Source: Branchiostoma belcheri (Eukaryota > Chordata > Leptocardii > Amphioxiformes > Branchiostomatidae). From it: 64,000 bases of DNA. The stretch is taken from NCBI RefSeq assembly GCF_001625305.1, contig NW_017803965.1, positions 196,246 through 260,245 of the forward strand, read 5' to 3'. The position numbers and the translations under genes are program-made. The notes below the pieces were generated by a model that had not been told where the DNA came from, did not search any database, and worked only from the letters and a program-made list of their open reading frames with translations. Positions 20,773 through 33,111 of the stretch are shown here, piece after piece. Every line of letters starts with the position of its first letter. Within the stretch, counting starts at the first letter, position 1.

Positions 20773-20895
20773 CGGAAATGAAAAATATGGTATCAAATGA
20801 AAAGAAATGTATCACACTAGCTTCGCGTGCCTGCGAAGCTAGGGTGTTACACCGAAGGGCGGTTTTACCGGCTATACCGATACAGACAGAGAGGG
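20773..20895 (+). mobile_element. LINE family A 3'-end fragment
   Basis: GAAATGAAAAG-like sequence and then GCGTGCCTGCGAAGCTAG, CACCGAAGGGCGGTTTTACC, GGCTATACCGATACAG. This is only the 3' UTR of the family, lying directly beside the MITE. Confidence 0.75.
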
Positions 20896-21967
20896 AATGT
20901 TTCAATTTCTCAAAACAATAGTTGAAAGCTGCGAGCCAGGCCATGACTCACGAATATAGTTAGCGATGCAAAGCTTCATTTCTCATTCTCCCTTACCGCT
21001 TTTCACCGAACCCTCTACGATTTCAAAACTTATCATTGAATTTCCAGCAATATTTTACCTTTAATGAGATCCCATTTGACCGAGGATAAGTGTGCAAGCA
21101 AGCTGTGCGAATTTCTTCTTATACGTCTGAGATCAGTCCCCTGCTGACCTTAATTTGAACCCATCTTAAGGTGTACTTTAGACTTGCAGATCTTTACAGT
21201 CTGCATTAATTCCGCCGTTAGACTAGTAAGCGGTGAAAGATTTCAGGCATCTAATGCACTTTCAGGGCCACAAAACTGGAAAGGCGATCTGTATGATATT
21301 GATACATACTTCCCCACATTAGCAACTTTGCATCAGTATTGCATACTTTGAGTAGAAACAACGAATGAATTTATGGGTTATTTTCATATTTTCAGTTCAT
21401 TATCCTACCATAACCGTTTTTAGCAGGGTGTGGTGCCCATCATTTATGGCTACGTCATGGTTGAGTAGTAACAAAATCCCATGTGCGACTTGCTAATAGG
21501 TATCTTTCACATAACAAGATATTAAACATAAACAGCGATTCCCAATATTTCAAGGGAGCAAAGTAAAGGAGCACTGAATAGTGTATTAGAGAGGGGGATG
21601 TTTATAAGTAGACCTAGGCGACAAACTAACAGTGCAGTTTTTAGGGCTTGGAGACCCGATTTTTCAGTCAATATTCTAGTCCCTTATCTAGACATACTAA
21701 TTTGAAACAACACTGCCCCAATGTATATCAACATTCATGGAGCAAAAATGCCCAAATTCTGACGAAAAACGGTGACTGGAAGGACCTGGGTTGATTTTAA
21801 GTGTACCGCCCAGAAAGTAAAGGACTAATCTTGGGGCTTGTTTTCAATGCCTTAAATATAAAATACTGATGTGCTAATGTAGGACAGTATCATACAGATT
21901 GCCTTATTCCGAGTACTTCCAGTTTTGCCGCCCTGACATTTTTTTTTATTTTTCTATTCCGAAACAT
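20896..21967. other. Unassigned intronic sequence
   Basis: No open frame of note and no repeat shared within the window was recognised. Confidence 0.4.
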
Positions 21968-22205
21968 GTAATCACAAGACGTGGTGACGACACACTCAAG
22001 TTTTTTCAACTTATATAAATGCCGACACCAACACAGGGACAGTACAATACTCATTTACATCTGAGCGAAGTGAGGAAAGTCGTGTTAAGTGCCTTTCCCA
22101 AGGGCACAAGATCGATGGCATGTCAGGACTCGAACCCGGGGCCTCTGGTTCCGAGTCGAGAACGCTGCCGCTGCGCCACACGACCCCACACATGCCCTGA
22201 CATTG
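21968..22205 (-). mobile_element. tRNA-derived SINE (type 1), inverted copy
   Basis: On the minus strand: head GTCGTGTGGCGCAGCGGCAG (A box), B box GGGTTCGAGTCCTG, then TGCCCTTGGGAAAGGCACTT, and a 3' part ending in AAAAAACTTGAGTGTG. It is colinear with 17753-18000. Confidence 0.85.
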
Positions 22206-22546
22206 CATTGGATGCCTTTAAAAATGAAGAAACCATTCGTCACTTTCGCAACCCTATCACGTTTAAGACATCACCAAGGTCCTAAAACTCCCCATGCACA
22301 TCTTCAAGGTAATCAAACTGAATTCAGCAGGACCTTGGAACAGTCAGGGTACATGAAAACAAGCAGGAACTGGCTGTATCTTGTGATGTATCGGCGTGAG
22401 GATGGGACACACTAGTTATCGATTTTCTGCTGACATGTTTCTAAAATTGGCCACGCTCGCATTGCTTTCAATTACGTTTTCCACGACGTGGTCCCCCATT
22501 GCAGGCTCGTGGGCTACAAAATTACATTCCAGGGAATGGGACTTTA
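22206..22546. other. Unassigned
   Basis: No feature seen. Confidence 0.3.
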
Positions 22547-22926
22547 GGCCACACCAAGTAATTTTTATGGATGACGTCCGCGCGCATTGATTTTGGCCTC
22601 TTGCCAGAAAAAAACTAGAAATTTCGCTTTCTTTAACTATGACTAAAGAGTCACGATAGTGCCGCAAATCGTAGGATTTGAAGATGTGATGAAAGGAAAG
22701 AAACAGGACAGGACGATAACTGCTGTTCCCCTAATTTATTGCTGTTTTCATGACTTGTTGGTTGTTACACTGTGTTCTCTCATTTAATTCGCGCCCTAAC
22801 ATTTGTCGTAGCTTAGTACATGTATATTTCAAATCTGGGCATCTTGTTGTTGTTGTTTTTTTGCGCTCTCGCATTATATTTAGGGTCTCCAGAGAACGGC
22901 ATCCATAAAAATTACATGTTGCGGCC
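22547..22926 (+). mobile_element. Harbinger-type MITE (sub-family A), 380 bp
   Basis: Begins GGCCACACCAAGTAATTTTT, ends AAAATTACATGTTGCGGCC; TTA at 22544-22546 and 22927-22929. It is internally shorter than 43253-43707. Confidence 0.88.
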
Positions 22927-23032
22927 TTACGGTATCAAATATGTCACGTTTCAACCTATGGGAGCAGATTATTGGATACTGACCAACGAGGCGAGTCCAA
23001 TTTAGGAGTATGGTGACACTGACATCTTGTAG

Positions 23033-23360
23033 ATTCCCGGAACGGATAGCATGCAGAGCTTCCAGTAACTCTCAATGATGTCACCACCCCCTGAAGACAT
23101 GGCGTGAACTATCTAAATCTGTCTCATTCTCTTCAAATTCTATTCTACTACTGAGGTGACTTGGTGGTCACCAGACTGTTATTTCACAAGTAAGACCCAA
23201 ATTATTCCCGGAACTAATAGTATGCAGAGGTTCCAGTAACTCTCAATGATGTCACCACCCCCTGAAGCCATGCGTGAACTATTTAAATCTTTCTCATTCT
23301 CTTCAATTCTATTCTACTACTGAGGTGACTTGGTCACCAGACTGTTATTTCACAAGTGTT
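23033..23360 (+). repeat. Tandem duplication, two units of about 171 bp
   Basis: ATTCCCGGAAC starts at 23033 and 23204. Both units share CCAGTAACTCTCAATGATGT, ACTACTGAGGTGACTTGG and ACCAGACTGTTATTTCACAA. Confidence 0.92.
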
Positions 23361-23520
23361 GTTGGTTGGACAATACAAGGTAGCAGGATGGGGTGTAGTC
23401 AGTAAGACCCACACTAACTTTTAGCGTTATACTTTAGCCATAGTGTGGTATTTAGCAAGTCTTAAGTATTCAGTTTGAATTGTTGTGTTTAAATTATAGG
23501 CCAGCTTTCATGTACACACC

Positions 23521-23765
23521 CTTATCATGTTTCCAAAAACTCACCAAGTTACAAAAAACTAATTAATGGGGCATGTTCCGACTGGTTACCGATAGAAGCT
23601 GGTGTCCCACAGGGCTCACTCCTTGGCCCGCTCCTGTTTTTAGTTTTTATTTATGATCTGGTGGACAATTTGCAAACTGATGCCAATCTTTTTGCTGACC
23701 ATACGTCACTTAGAGAAATTGTTTTAGACTCTCTTGTTTCAGCAAGTAGATTATGTGTGTGTTTT
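23521..23765 (+). mobile_element. LINE reverse-transcriptase palm fragment
   Basis: One plus-strand frame reads CSDWLPIEAGVPQGSLLGPL, then LLFLVFIYDLVDNL, then LFADHTSLREI. These are the GVPQGS...GPLLF motif and the catalytic box of non-LTR reverse transcriptases. The catalytic box is normally F-A-D-D; here the second Asp is His (23700-23702), so the fragment is inactive. Flanking polymerase sequence is missing. Confidence 0.88.
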
Positions 23766-24138
23766 TGAGTAGAAGGTGTAATATAAGCAAAAAAAGTTAT
23801 CAAAATCTTATTGAAAACTATGACATGGGCTTTATGCTGCAGTTGTTCTTGACACGGTGAAACTTTACCTGGTAGCTTCTATAGCTGCAATAGCGACTCG
23901 CTGGATGAGAAGCATGTATTGATTGTGGGGAAACCCGAGTCAGTCTTTCCGTAATTACTAACATGCGTGACAATGAAACCCTCAGAGTAATCAACAACGT
24001 AAATTATAGGACGCCGCTTCGGGGATTTCTTCAATCCGACCTGCCAGTTTTCATTATAGATGACCACGCGGTAGAAAGGACTTTCGGAACTTCATAGATT
24101 GCAACTTACTGATAAAGTTTTCAATAGTATGGATTTGT
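23766..24138. other. Unassigned
   Basis: No domain in the 62-codon frame 23879-24067; no repeat seen. Confidence 0.3.
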
Positions 24139-24500
24139 CACCTGTATCTGTGTCGGTATGGCCGAAATAACCGTCCTTCGGCGTAACACACCAGCGAGCT
24201 ATATTACACCGAACGACTTGTTACACCCAGTCTTTGCACATTTAATTATAAGACTTGTTTAAAGCTTTCTAGTGATGATGCCCCTACTGTGCTTAGTGGC
24301 AACGAGTTCCACTCTACGATAGCTCTTGGAAAATACGAGTTTTTGAACACCTCAATTCTTGGTTGGTAGCTCTGATATTTGAAGGCATGACTGTTTCTTT
24401 TTCTTTTCTGGGCTGGTATCAGATACTTGGTGGTTGGTACATCCACCAGTTTATTGTTGTTGTTGTTGTTCATAACTAGTAGTCATTTTGTACATCATAC
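24139..24500 (-). mobile_element. LINE family A, diverged copy, minus strand
   Basis: The minus-strand frame 24246-24473 reads NKLVDVPTTKYLIPAQKRKR, SHAFKYQSYQPRIEVFKNS, FPRAIVEWNSLPLSTVGASS. The 3' tail (CTGTATCTGTGTCGG on the plus strand, about 24140) and the CCGTCCTTCGGCG hairpin are present; the GC-rich block is deleted. Confidence 0.82.
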
Positions 24501-24904
24501 GCATAATCTGGACTTACAGCCATTGGTATGTAAAGAAGATAAGGTAGTTCCTATGGTAAGCCTTGCTCTTATATATTTTGTGTTAACGAGTTCTGTTAGT
24601 TCATTAGTGACGCTGAAGAAGAGTAGTGGATGTCACTCGAAACGTCCGGAAATTATCTCCGTAATTTATCTACCAGTAGAGTTTGAATTTCCTACGAACA
24701 ACATTCTGTTGTTTGGAGAGTAACTTGCACACTATGCAAATAGATAAACCAGAGGACTACCATGCAAAAAAGAACACCCTAACACTAACATTTTCATCTC
24801 CTCTCAAATTGTACAGTTGTCTATATTTTTTTAACGGAGTGATTCAATGCAAGACCTATACGACCACTTCTCGGCATTGAGCCAGAAATATGAGAGAAAC
24901 ATGG
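24501..24904. other. Unassigned
   Basis: No feature beyond short open frames. Confidence 0.3.
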
Positions 24905-25290
24905 CTATATCAAGAGATGGCGGTGAACGTTTGATTTGAAAGCCTGTAGATTGTAAGTTGGTGGGAAACACTTGTCAGGGAGGGAATTCCAAAGCTTGGC
25001 CGTACGGGGAAAGAAACTGTCACTGTAAAAAGATTTCGAACAAGGAATTTGGACGGTGAAGTTGTGTGAGCTAGTGGAGAACCTAGTGGAACGCTTAAAA
25101 GTTCTGAGTGGTGGAACTAGTTGGGTGAGTTCTGCAGAGTAGACTGGCTCAGTTCTCCCTATCTGAATATTGGCATTACTTTCATGTGAACTGCTTCCAT
25201 ATTCCCATATGAAATGTTTGCCTCGGGCGATGCAATCGTTATCACATGTTGCGCCTCTTCCTGTAATCCACTTAGCTATGGCATGCAATA
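24905..25290 (-). mobile_element. LINE fragment, third family, C-terminal segment
   Basis: Minus-strand frame of 127 codons: PPLRTFKRSTRFSTSSHNF, then FYSDSFFPRTAKLWNSLPDK, then NLQAFKSNVHRHLL. The F-F-P-R/S...WNSLP motif is a LINE C-terminal signature. Its sequence differs from families A, B and G here. Confidence 0.78.
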
Positions 25291-25399
25291 TCGGGAAGTT
25301 AATTTATTGGTACCAGAATGTCAATCTTTCAAACACTTCGGTGCAGTGGCATCACTCAAAACATATGCGGTTATATTATGCTTGGATCTTTACACTGTA

Positions 25400-25625
25400 C
25401 CGTACGCAATAATATAGCCCCTGACCAAATGTTTTGCCCATTTTGTCCAAAGCAAATTGAAGATGAATTTCACTTTAATATGGAATACACTGAATATAAT
25501 GTTTTACGAAATAAGCTCTTTACATTTCCCGAATCAAGTACAAAATATTTCAAGAGTCTCGATGCTGGAGACAGATTTAAATATATTTTACACGCAATGA
25601 TCCCCACAATGCAGAAATAGGTAAA
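25400..25625 (+). mobile_element. LINE fragment with zinc-knuckle motif
   Basis: The plus-strand frame reads APDQMFCPFCPKQIEDEFHF, then TEYNVLRNKLFTF; C-x2-C and a downstream histidine fit the post-polymerase knuckle of LINEs. The final cysteine is Tyr here (NMEYTEY), a sign of decay. It points toward the opposite-strand LINE fragment at 24905-25290. Confidence 0.65.
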
Positions 25626-26860
25626 TATATAAAAGACTGATTTGTTATTAGAAAAAATACCGAAACTCGTGATTAACCTCACTCGGTTGTAACACTATAT
25701 CAAAACTTGTGCTTTTCCTTGTTGTTTGAGTAATTAGGATATATCAGATTTTATTCTACATTAGGTTTTGTTCAATACATTTCTTCTGTGTTTTTTTTTT
25801 GGTACTTTGTCATACATTGTACCATATGCAATTGCCGTGCAATAAAGTTCTTCTATGATCTGATTGTAGGCGGAGACAGTAGCTGCTGACAAAAAGAAGT
25901 GGAAGCTTGCTGCCCGATGTGCCATCAGGAACAGGAGGAAATAAGATCTAAGGTAAGAATTATTTGATTGTGCGATTATATATAATGAAATGCACAGCGT
26001 AACGCAACTTAAGCACACGCGAAGCAACAGGCTTCCGCACGTGTGGCCATTGAAAGAAAGAGCTTGATGCATGTATCCCAACAAGCCTTTGAACACCAAG
26101 TGCGCTTACTTGCAAGTTTGTTGGAGACAGGTATCACTGAGACATGATTGACTCCCGGGTCAAAAAAGAGCTTAGCGAGTAACAACAACCGCTGATGGTA
26201 GAAACAGGTGTTGAACGATAAGACTCACTTCTAAGAATACTTAGTTACCCTGTACGCTGTAACAGTGACCCGTGTGATTACGCTGTGCCGATACGAAGGC
26301 TCTTAACATCGCTCTTAATTTAAAACGTGCCCCTCCGTAGCTTAACGGCATTACAGGCTTGTATTTTGCCGGCTCAAAAAACGACCCAACCGAATCCGAT
26401 CCAACCCTTCGTCGCCACGAGTATCCACTTTCTTCAGGTGATTAATGACTAGTTCCGCACTGAACGTTCATCTTTCGTCTTACACTTCTCTAAATGCAAA
26501 TATCGTCTTTCATGCAAAGCTCAAGTGCCTTGGCTATTGCACACACATCTCCGTAGGGACCAATATCATACCCCCCTCTCGGGGCGGCGTGGGTTTGACA
26601 GTAACGGATAGCTCGGACAAAATTCATCTGATTTCGTGAAACAGCCCTGTCGGTTTCACGGTGACCATTGTTCACCCCTTGTCCCCTTATATGGCGTGTG
26701 ATTGATGAGTAGTGAGGGAATTGATTGATTATCTGCACATTTCCCTCTGATGTTCATTTCAACGCACGGGCTTAATGTAAGTTTATCAGCCGCACTCAAT
26801 CTGTTTTGTAGCCGGCAGACATAGAGCACATTGACCGCAGGAAGGCGGGGTAATTTATAA
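25626..26860. other. Unassigned intronic sequence
   Basis: A tRNA A-box-like CCGTAGCTTAACGG lies at about 26336 without a B box. Open frames (25761-26099 and others) have no domain. Confidence 0.35.
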
Positions 26861-28075
26861 AGGATCCATTGCCTGGTCTTCATTTCCATTTTCCGGGAAT
26901 GTATGGAGATTGCTATCATGTGCATTGAACATACTTTGTGTTAGTTTCTCTCGCATCATTTCATTTTTATTTCATTTGCACAAATAGAAAGACAAACATT
27001 AATCAACAAATATGCAAAACTTTATAAAGGATCATTTGCCTGGTCTTCATTTCCATTTTCCGGGAATGTATGGAGATTGCTATCATGTGCATTGAACAGA
27101 CTTTGTGTTAGTTTCTCTGGTACCATTTCATTTTCATTTCATTTAGTTATTTCAACAAATAAAAAGGCAAACAATCAACAAATATGCAAAACTTTATAAA
27201 GTCTCTATTGCCTGTCTTCATTTCCGTTTTCCGGGAATGTATGGAGATTGCTATCATGTGTAATGAATAGACTCTGCGTTCGTTTCTCCCGTATTATTTC
27301 ATTTATTTATTTCCACAAATTAAAAGACAAATGTTAATCAACAAATATGCAAAACTTTATAAAGGATCTATTGCCTGGTCTTCATTTCCATTTTCCGGAA
27401 ATGTATGGAGATTGCTATCATGTGCATTGAACATACTTTGTGTTAGTTTCTCTCGCATCATTTCATTTTTATTTCATTTGCACAAATAGAAAGACAAACA
27501 TTAATCAACAAATATGCAAAACTTTATAAAGGATCCATTGCCTGGTCTTCATTTCCATTTTCCGGGATGTATGGAGATTGCTATAATGTGTATTGAATAG
27601 ACTCTGCGTTAGTTTCTCCCGTATTATTTCATTTATTTATTTCCACAAATTAAAAGACAAATGTTAATAAAAAAATATGCAAAACTTTATAAAGGATCAT
27701 TTGCCTGGTCTTCATTTCCATTTTCCGGGATGTATGGAGATTGCTATCATGTGTATTGAACAGACTCTGCGTTAGTTTCTTTCGTATCATTTCATTTGCA
27801 CAAATAGAAAGACAAACATTAATCAACAAATCTGAAAAACTTTATTAAGGATCCATTGCCTGGTCTTCATTTCCATTTTCCGGGAATGTATGGTCATTGC
27901 TATCATGTGTATTGAACAGACTTTGTGTTAGTTTCTCTCGTACCATTTCATTTTCATTTGATTTAGTTATTTCAACAAATAAAAAGACAAACATTAATCA
28001 AAAGAATATGCAAAACTTTATTAAGGATCCATTGCCTGGTCTTTATTTCCATTTTCCGGGAATGTATCTTTCAAC
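26861..28075 (+). repeat. Tandem repeat, about 7.3 units of 155-176 bp
   Basis: The landmark AAAGGATC(C)ATTGCCTGG occurs at about 26862, 27029, 27200 (mutated), 27364, 27531, 27694, 27849 and 28025. Units share TCTTCATTTCCATTTTCCGG, ATGTATGGAGATTGCTATCA and AATATGCAAAACTTTAT. Units 1, 2, 4 and 5 resemble one another most, suggesting block duplication. Confidence 0.94.
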
Positions 28076-28480
28076 GTGACAAAAATGTGCAACATAAAAG
28101 GACATGAAATTGAGATATGCTAGAAATCAATACTACTGAAAATTTACACAGATGAACAGTATATGCTACCCTCATTTCAGGGTAGGTCTATGATATTTCA
28201 TAAAGGCATAAAGTCTATTTTTACCTCCTTTGTTCTTGTTGGTGTAGACATGATATTATATATGCTGGTAGTGTGATCCATCTTTCCTGGGGATGTCAAC
28301 TGTGACGTTATAATCATACCCAAAGACTGCGTTTTCCAGGAAATATACATTACTCCTCACAAATTGACGATACGCCACTTGGTGCCAGAGGCAATCTATA
28401 CATGCAGCAGCAGGTAACCATCCCCCGCGGTAACACGCTAACATCAAAGTGTTCCACGGGCTTACAAATGAAGAAGCAAC
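28076..28480. other. Single-copy spacer between two arrays
   Basis: A minus-strand open frame (28256-28519) runs into the next array. A plus-strand segment with AG and GT borders (28338 to about 28411) could be read as an exon, but neither has a recognised domain. Confidence 0.35.
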
Positions 28481-30335
28481 CGTTGTTGAAAAATAACTAT
28501 ATCTTACACAATGCCTCATAGCTGAGCTATTAGCTAGAAATACAGCACAGTTAATATCTTTGTGTTACAGATCAATCAGTCTGATATAAATTCGCTGACA
28601 TCAAAGTGTTTGGAGTGCAACCCATTGTTGAAAAATAACTATATCTTTATACCTATGCCTCATAGGTGAACTATTAGCTGGAAATACAGCACAGTTAATT
28701 TCTTAGTGTTACAGATCAATCTGTTTGATATAAATTCGCTGACTTCAAAGTGTTCATATGCTTACAAATAAAGCTTGATCGGTCCATGGTACACGCAACC
28801 GTCGTGGAAAATAACAATATCTTACACAATGCCTCATAGCTGAACTATTAGCTATAAATACAGCACAGTTAATTTCTTAGTGTTACAGATCAATCTGTTT
28901 GATATAAATTCGCTGACTTTAAAGTGCTCCACAGGCTTACAGATGAAGCTTGATCGGTCCATGGTGCACGCAACCGTCGTGGAAAAATAACTATATCTTA
29001 TAATGCCTCATAGCTGAACTATTAGCTAGAAATACAGCACAGTTAATTTCTTAGTGTTGCAGATCAATCTGTTTGATATAAATTCGCGGACTTCAAAGTG
29101 TTCCACAGGCTTACAAATAAGGCTTGATCGGTCCATGGTCCACACAACCGTCGTGGAAAAATAACTATATCTTACACAATGCCTCATAGCTGAACTATTA
29201 GCTGGAAATACAGCACAGTTAATTTCTTAGTGCTACAGATCAATCTGTCGGATATAAATTCGCTGACTTCAAAGTGTTCCACAGGCTTACAAATGAAGCT
29301 TGATCGGTCCATGGTACACGCAACCGTCGTGGAAAAATAACTATATCTTATAGGGCCTCATAGGTGAACTATTAGCTAGAAATACAGCACAGTTAATTTC
29401 TTAGTGTTACAGATCAATCTGTCTGATATAAATTCGCTGACATCAAAGTGTTTGGAGTGCTTACCAATGAAGCTTGAAGCATGGTGCAACCCATTGTTGA
29501 AAAATAACTATATCTTATACCTAAGCCTCATAGGTGAACTATTAGCTAGAAATACAGAAAAGTTAATTTGTTAGTGTTACAGATCAATCTGTCGGATATG
29601 AATTCGCTGACTTCAAAGTGCTCCACAGGCTTACAAATGAAGAAGCAACCATTGGTGAAAAATAACTATATCTTACACAATGCCTCATAGCTGAACTATT
29701 AGCTAGAAATACAGCACAGTTAATTTCTTTGTGTTACAGATCAATCTGTCTGATATAAATTCGCTGACATCAAAGTGTTTGGAGTACAACCCATTGTTGA
29801 AAAATAACTATATCTTTATACCTATGCCTCATAGGCGAACTATTAGCTAGAAATACAGCACAGTTAATTTGTTAGTGTTACAGATCAATCTGTTTGATAT
29901 AAATTCGCTGACTTAAAAGTGCTCCACAGGCTTACAAATGTAGCTTGATCGGTCCATGGTCCACGCAACCGTCGTGGAAAAATAACTATATCTTATAGTG
30001 CCTCATAGGTGAACTATTAGCTAGAAATACAGCACAGTTAATTTCTTTGTGTTACAGATCAATCTGTCGGATATAAATTCGCTGACTTCAAAGTGTTCGC
30101 AGGCTTACCAATGAAGCTTGATCGGTCCATGGTACACGCAACCGTCGTTGAAAAATAACTATATCTTATAATGCCTCATAGGTGAACTATTAGCTAGAAA
30201 TACAGCACAGTTAATTTCTTAGTGTTACAGATCAATCGTCTGATCTGAATTCGCTGACTTCAAAGTGTTTGGAGTGCTTACCAATGAAGCTTGATCATGG
30301 TGCAACTGTTGTGAAAAATGACTATATCTTATAAT
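28481..30335 (+). repeat. Tandem repeat, about 12 units of 142-178 bp
   Basis: GAAAAATAACTATATCTTA recurs at about 28488, 28630, 28807, 28982, 29156, 29332, 29499, 29657, 29799, 29977, 30150 and 30313. Each unit carries AGAAATACAGCACAGTTAAT and GATATAAATTCGCTGAC. Short (142) and long (173-178) units differ by presence of GCTTGATCGGTCCATGG. The order 142-177 recurs, so larger blocks were duplicated. Confidence 0.94.
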
Positions 30336-31139
30336 ACCCTTAAATGAAAAATTAGCCAGAAATACAGCTACAGATCAATCGATTGCATACGGTGTAATTA
30401 AAAATCCACGCTATGTCGGTACTCTTGCACTTTATATTCATATTGCTAAATACTGCATATACCTATGCTTTATAAAAAAAATCTCAAACCAAACATTACA
30501 CTTTTTAGAAACGGACTGAACAAACTATGAAAATAGAGCACAACGAGCAATGACATTTTTTAAATCATCATCATTTCACGTTATTATTATTTTGTTTCTT
30601 ATGTATCACTACGTACGATTATGTACTGTGGATGATAATAAAGTTTGCAAAAAATCTGGTATAAACTCGCTGACAACAAGGCTATATGCCGCTATTCTTG
30701 AAATTTGCAGTCAGTTGAAGCCAGCCGCATATATTGCTTACTACATCATCCATTTGGCATGAGCGAGAGACCCGTGAGTTTCCGACTGAAGAAGAAATCC
30801 AATGTCCCGGGGCTCTCCCACAACAGTTGCAGATGTTCAATGATAACAAGACCTTCTTAAGTCGCGGCTGACGTAAGAAGTGTTTCAACAGAACCATGTG
30901 ATGCCGTACTTTGGCTGTTTGGTAAATGGCACAGAGCTCTAATCGACAATTGTGGTAAGAACTAAGGAACCGGCTTTTACTGGGACTTTACTGACGTGGG
31001 TTTTTTCGATGCTTTCTGATACTCTTTTCTTGGCTGACGAGGACGAGGATTTAGATGCTGCTTTATACGCGTCCTGCCTTCTCAATTCCCTGGTAACAAA
31101 ACGAATACAACACAGTCTCTACTTGCTTAATGTTGAAGT
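30336..31139. other. Unassigned spacer
   Basis: AT-rich. Short open frames only (30550-30762, 30952-31170). Confidence 0.35.
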
Positions 31140-32235
31140 GTGTGTAGATTTGCATCAGTATGCAAATTAAGATTATGATAATGATGATATGCAAATGTCT
31201 TGTCAACCGGCATATGCCCGTGCTTTTCATTCGCACCAACTCGCTGAGATAGTTTCATCAAGTGGAAGAGATAAGCATTGGAACGCATACTATAGTTGCT
31301 TATGTTGAATTGTGCGTGGATTTAAATCAGTACATATATGCAAATTAAGATGATGATATGCAAAAGTGATGTCGACCAGAATATGCAAATGAACTTTTCA
31401 TTCCCACCAACTCGCTAAGATAGTATCAACTAAATATAAGCCTTGAAACGCTTACTAACAAGAGTCGATATTCTGAAAACAGTTTCTAGCTGCTTAGTAT
31501 GTGTAGATTTGCATCAGTATGCAAATTAAGGTTATTATAATATGCGAATGTGATGTCGACCAGAATATGCAAATGAACTTTTCATTCGCACCAACTCGTT
31601 AAAGATATTATCATCTAGAGATAAGCCTTGAAACGCTTACTAGCAAGAGTCGATATTCTGAATACAGTTTCTAGGTACTCGATGTTGAAGTATGTGTAGA
31701 TTTGCATCAGTATGCAAATTAAGATTATGATAATATGGAAATGTGACGTCAACCAGAATATGCAAATGAACTTTTCTTTCGCACCAACTCGTTAAAGATA
31801 TTATCATCTAGAGATAAGCCTTGAAACGCTTACTAGCAAGAGTCGATATTCTGAATACAGTTTCTAGGTACTTGATGTTGAAGTATGTGTAGATTTGCAC
31901 CGGTACATATTTGCAAATTAAGATGATTATATGCAAATGTGATGTCGACCAGAATATGCAGATGAGCTTTTCTTTCCCACCAACTCGCTAAGATAGTATC
32001 AACTAAATATAAGCCTTGAAACGCTTACTAACATTCGATATTCTGAATACAGTTTCTAGCTGCTTAGTATGTATAGATTTGCATCAGTATGCAAATTAAG
32101 ATTATGATAATATGGCAATGTGACGTCAACCAGAATATGCAAATGAACTTTTCATTCGCACCAACTCGTTAAAGATATTATCATCTAGAGATAAGCCTTG
32201 AAACGCTTACTAGCAAGAGTCGATATTCTGAAATT
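31140..32235 (+). repeat. Tandem repeat, about six units of 170-195 bp, rich in octamer motifs
   Basis: Units carry GATTTGCATCAGTATGCAAA, GAATATGCAAATGAACTTTT, CACCAACTCG and AGCCTTGAAACGCTTACTA. I count eleven exact ATGCAAAT octamers on the plus strand. Four units keep the inverted pair ATTTGCAT-CAGT-ATGCAAAT (31148-31167, 31507-31526, 31700-31719, 32077-32096). TGACGTCA occurs at 31744-31751 and 32121-32128. Octamers bind POU-domain factors; whether these are used is unknown. Confidence 0.9.
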
Positions 32236-33111
32236 TGCAGCTTCCCCCTTTCCTCGCTATCGCAAGATGAGATAGATATGCTGAAAGTCAATGGCGTGTC
32301 ACATATTGACAGCAAGTCCAATATCGCTGGCAGAATGAAAAGATTTGTAGGTGCATGTCCAAGAGCTTCCGGCTTCTGTTCCCCCTGAATCGGCGCAGCG
32401 AGACATTGCTCGTAAATTCCGGAGACAATGTTTCCACGCTTCAGCTTTACGGCAGATATTTATTCCTCGCTGAAAGCTGGGCAAAATTGAGCAGCGATGA
32501 AAAATGTACAGAATCCAATAACCAGGAACAAGCTCGCTAACGTAAGCCGCGATATCGAGACTCTGCGACGACTGAACGACATTTATCCTTCTTATTGCAT
32601 GTAAAAAAATCTATCTCGAATCCACTTTGATTCTTAATAATCATAAAATAAGATTACATTTTAGTGATGAATTTTTAAGTACCCGTTGGGGGATTATTAA
32701 GCGCAGGTGTTGAAAGTGTTGAAATCGATTAACTACAAATTTAAGGCAATTCGTGTCTAGTGTTCAATTCTATTGTTTTTTTTTAATTTTCATTAAGTAA
32801 CTGAAAATATAAAAGAGATACAGATGGTGCAAAAGGATGAGTTTACTAACTGTTAGCCTATGTACCATAATACTATGTTTTTGTGTGGTCAATTCTTTTC
32901 ACAGTACACCTAAGTCACAAATAAGTCCATGGTGAGGTCTATAATAAGCAAACCTTTGTCGGTACACTAAATTCCTTTTGTCAAAAAAAAAACAACATCA
33001 CAAAGAGAAATTGAGATCTCTTTCCAAAATTTGCCACTACAGAACGCCCTAAAGTAAGGCTCTGGTACTTAACTTTCCAGCCAATACACATACTAACCAT
33101 AAAAGTCTTTA
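32236..33111. other. Unassigned intronic sequence
   Basis: No domain-bearing frame and no shared repeat seen. Confidence 0.4.

Noticed and set aside
26336-26385. tRNA A-box-like sequence CCGTAGCTTAACGG
   Set aside because: No B box or cloverleaf follows; at most a fossil SINE head.
28256-28519. Minus-strand open frame of 87 codons, and a plus-strand AG...GT segment at 28338-28411 readable as a short exon
   Set aside because: Two contradictory readings, no recognised domain, and part of the frame lies in the tandem array. No evidence favours either.
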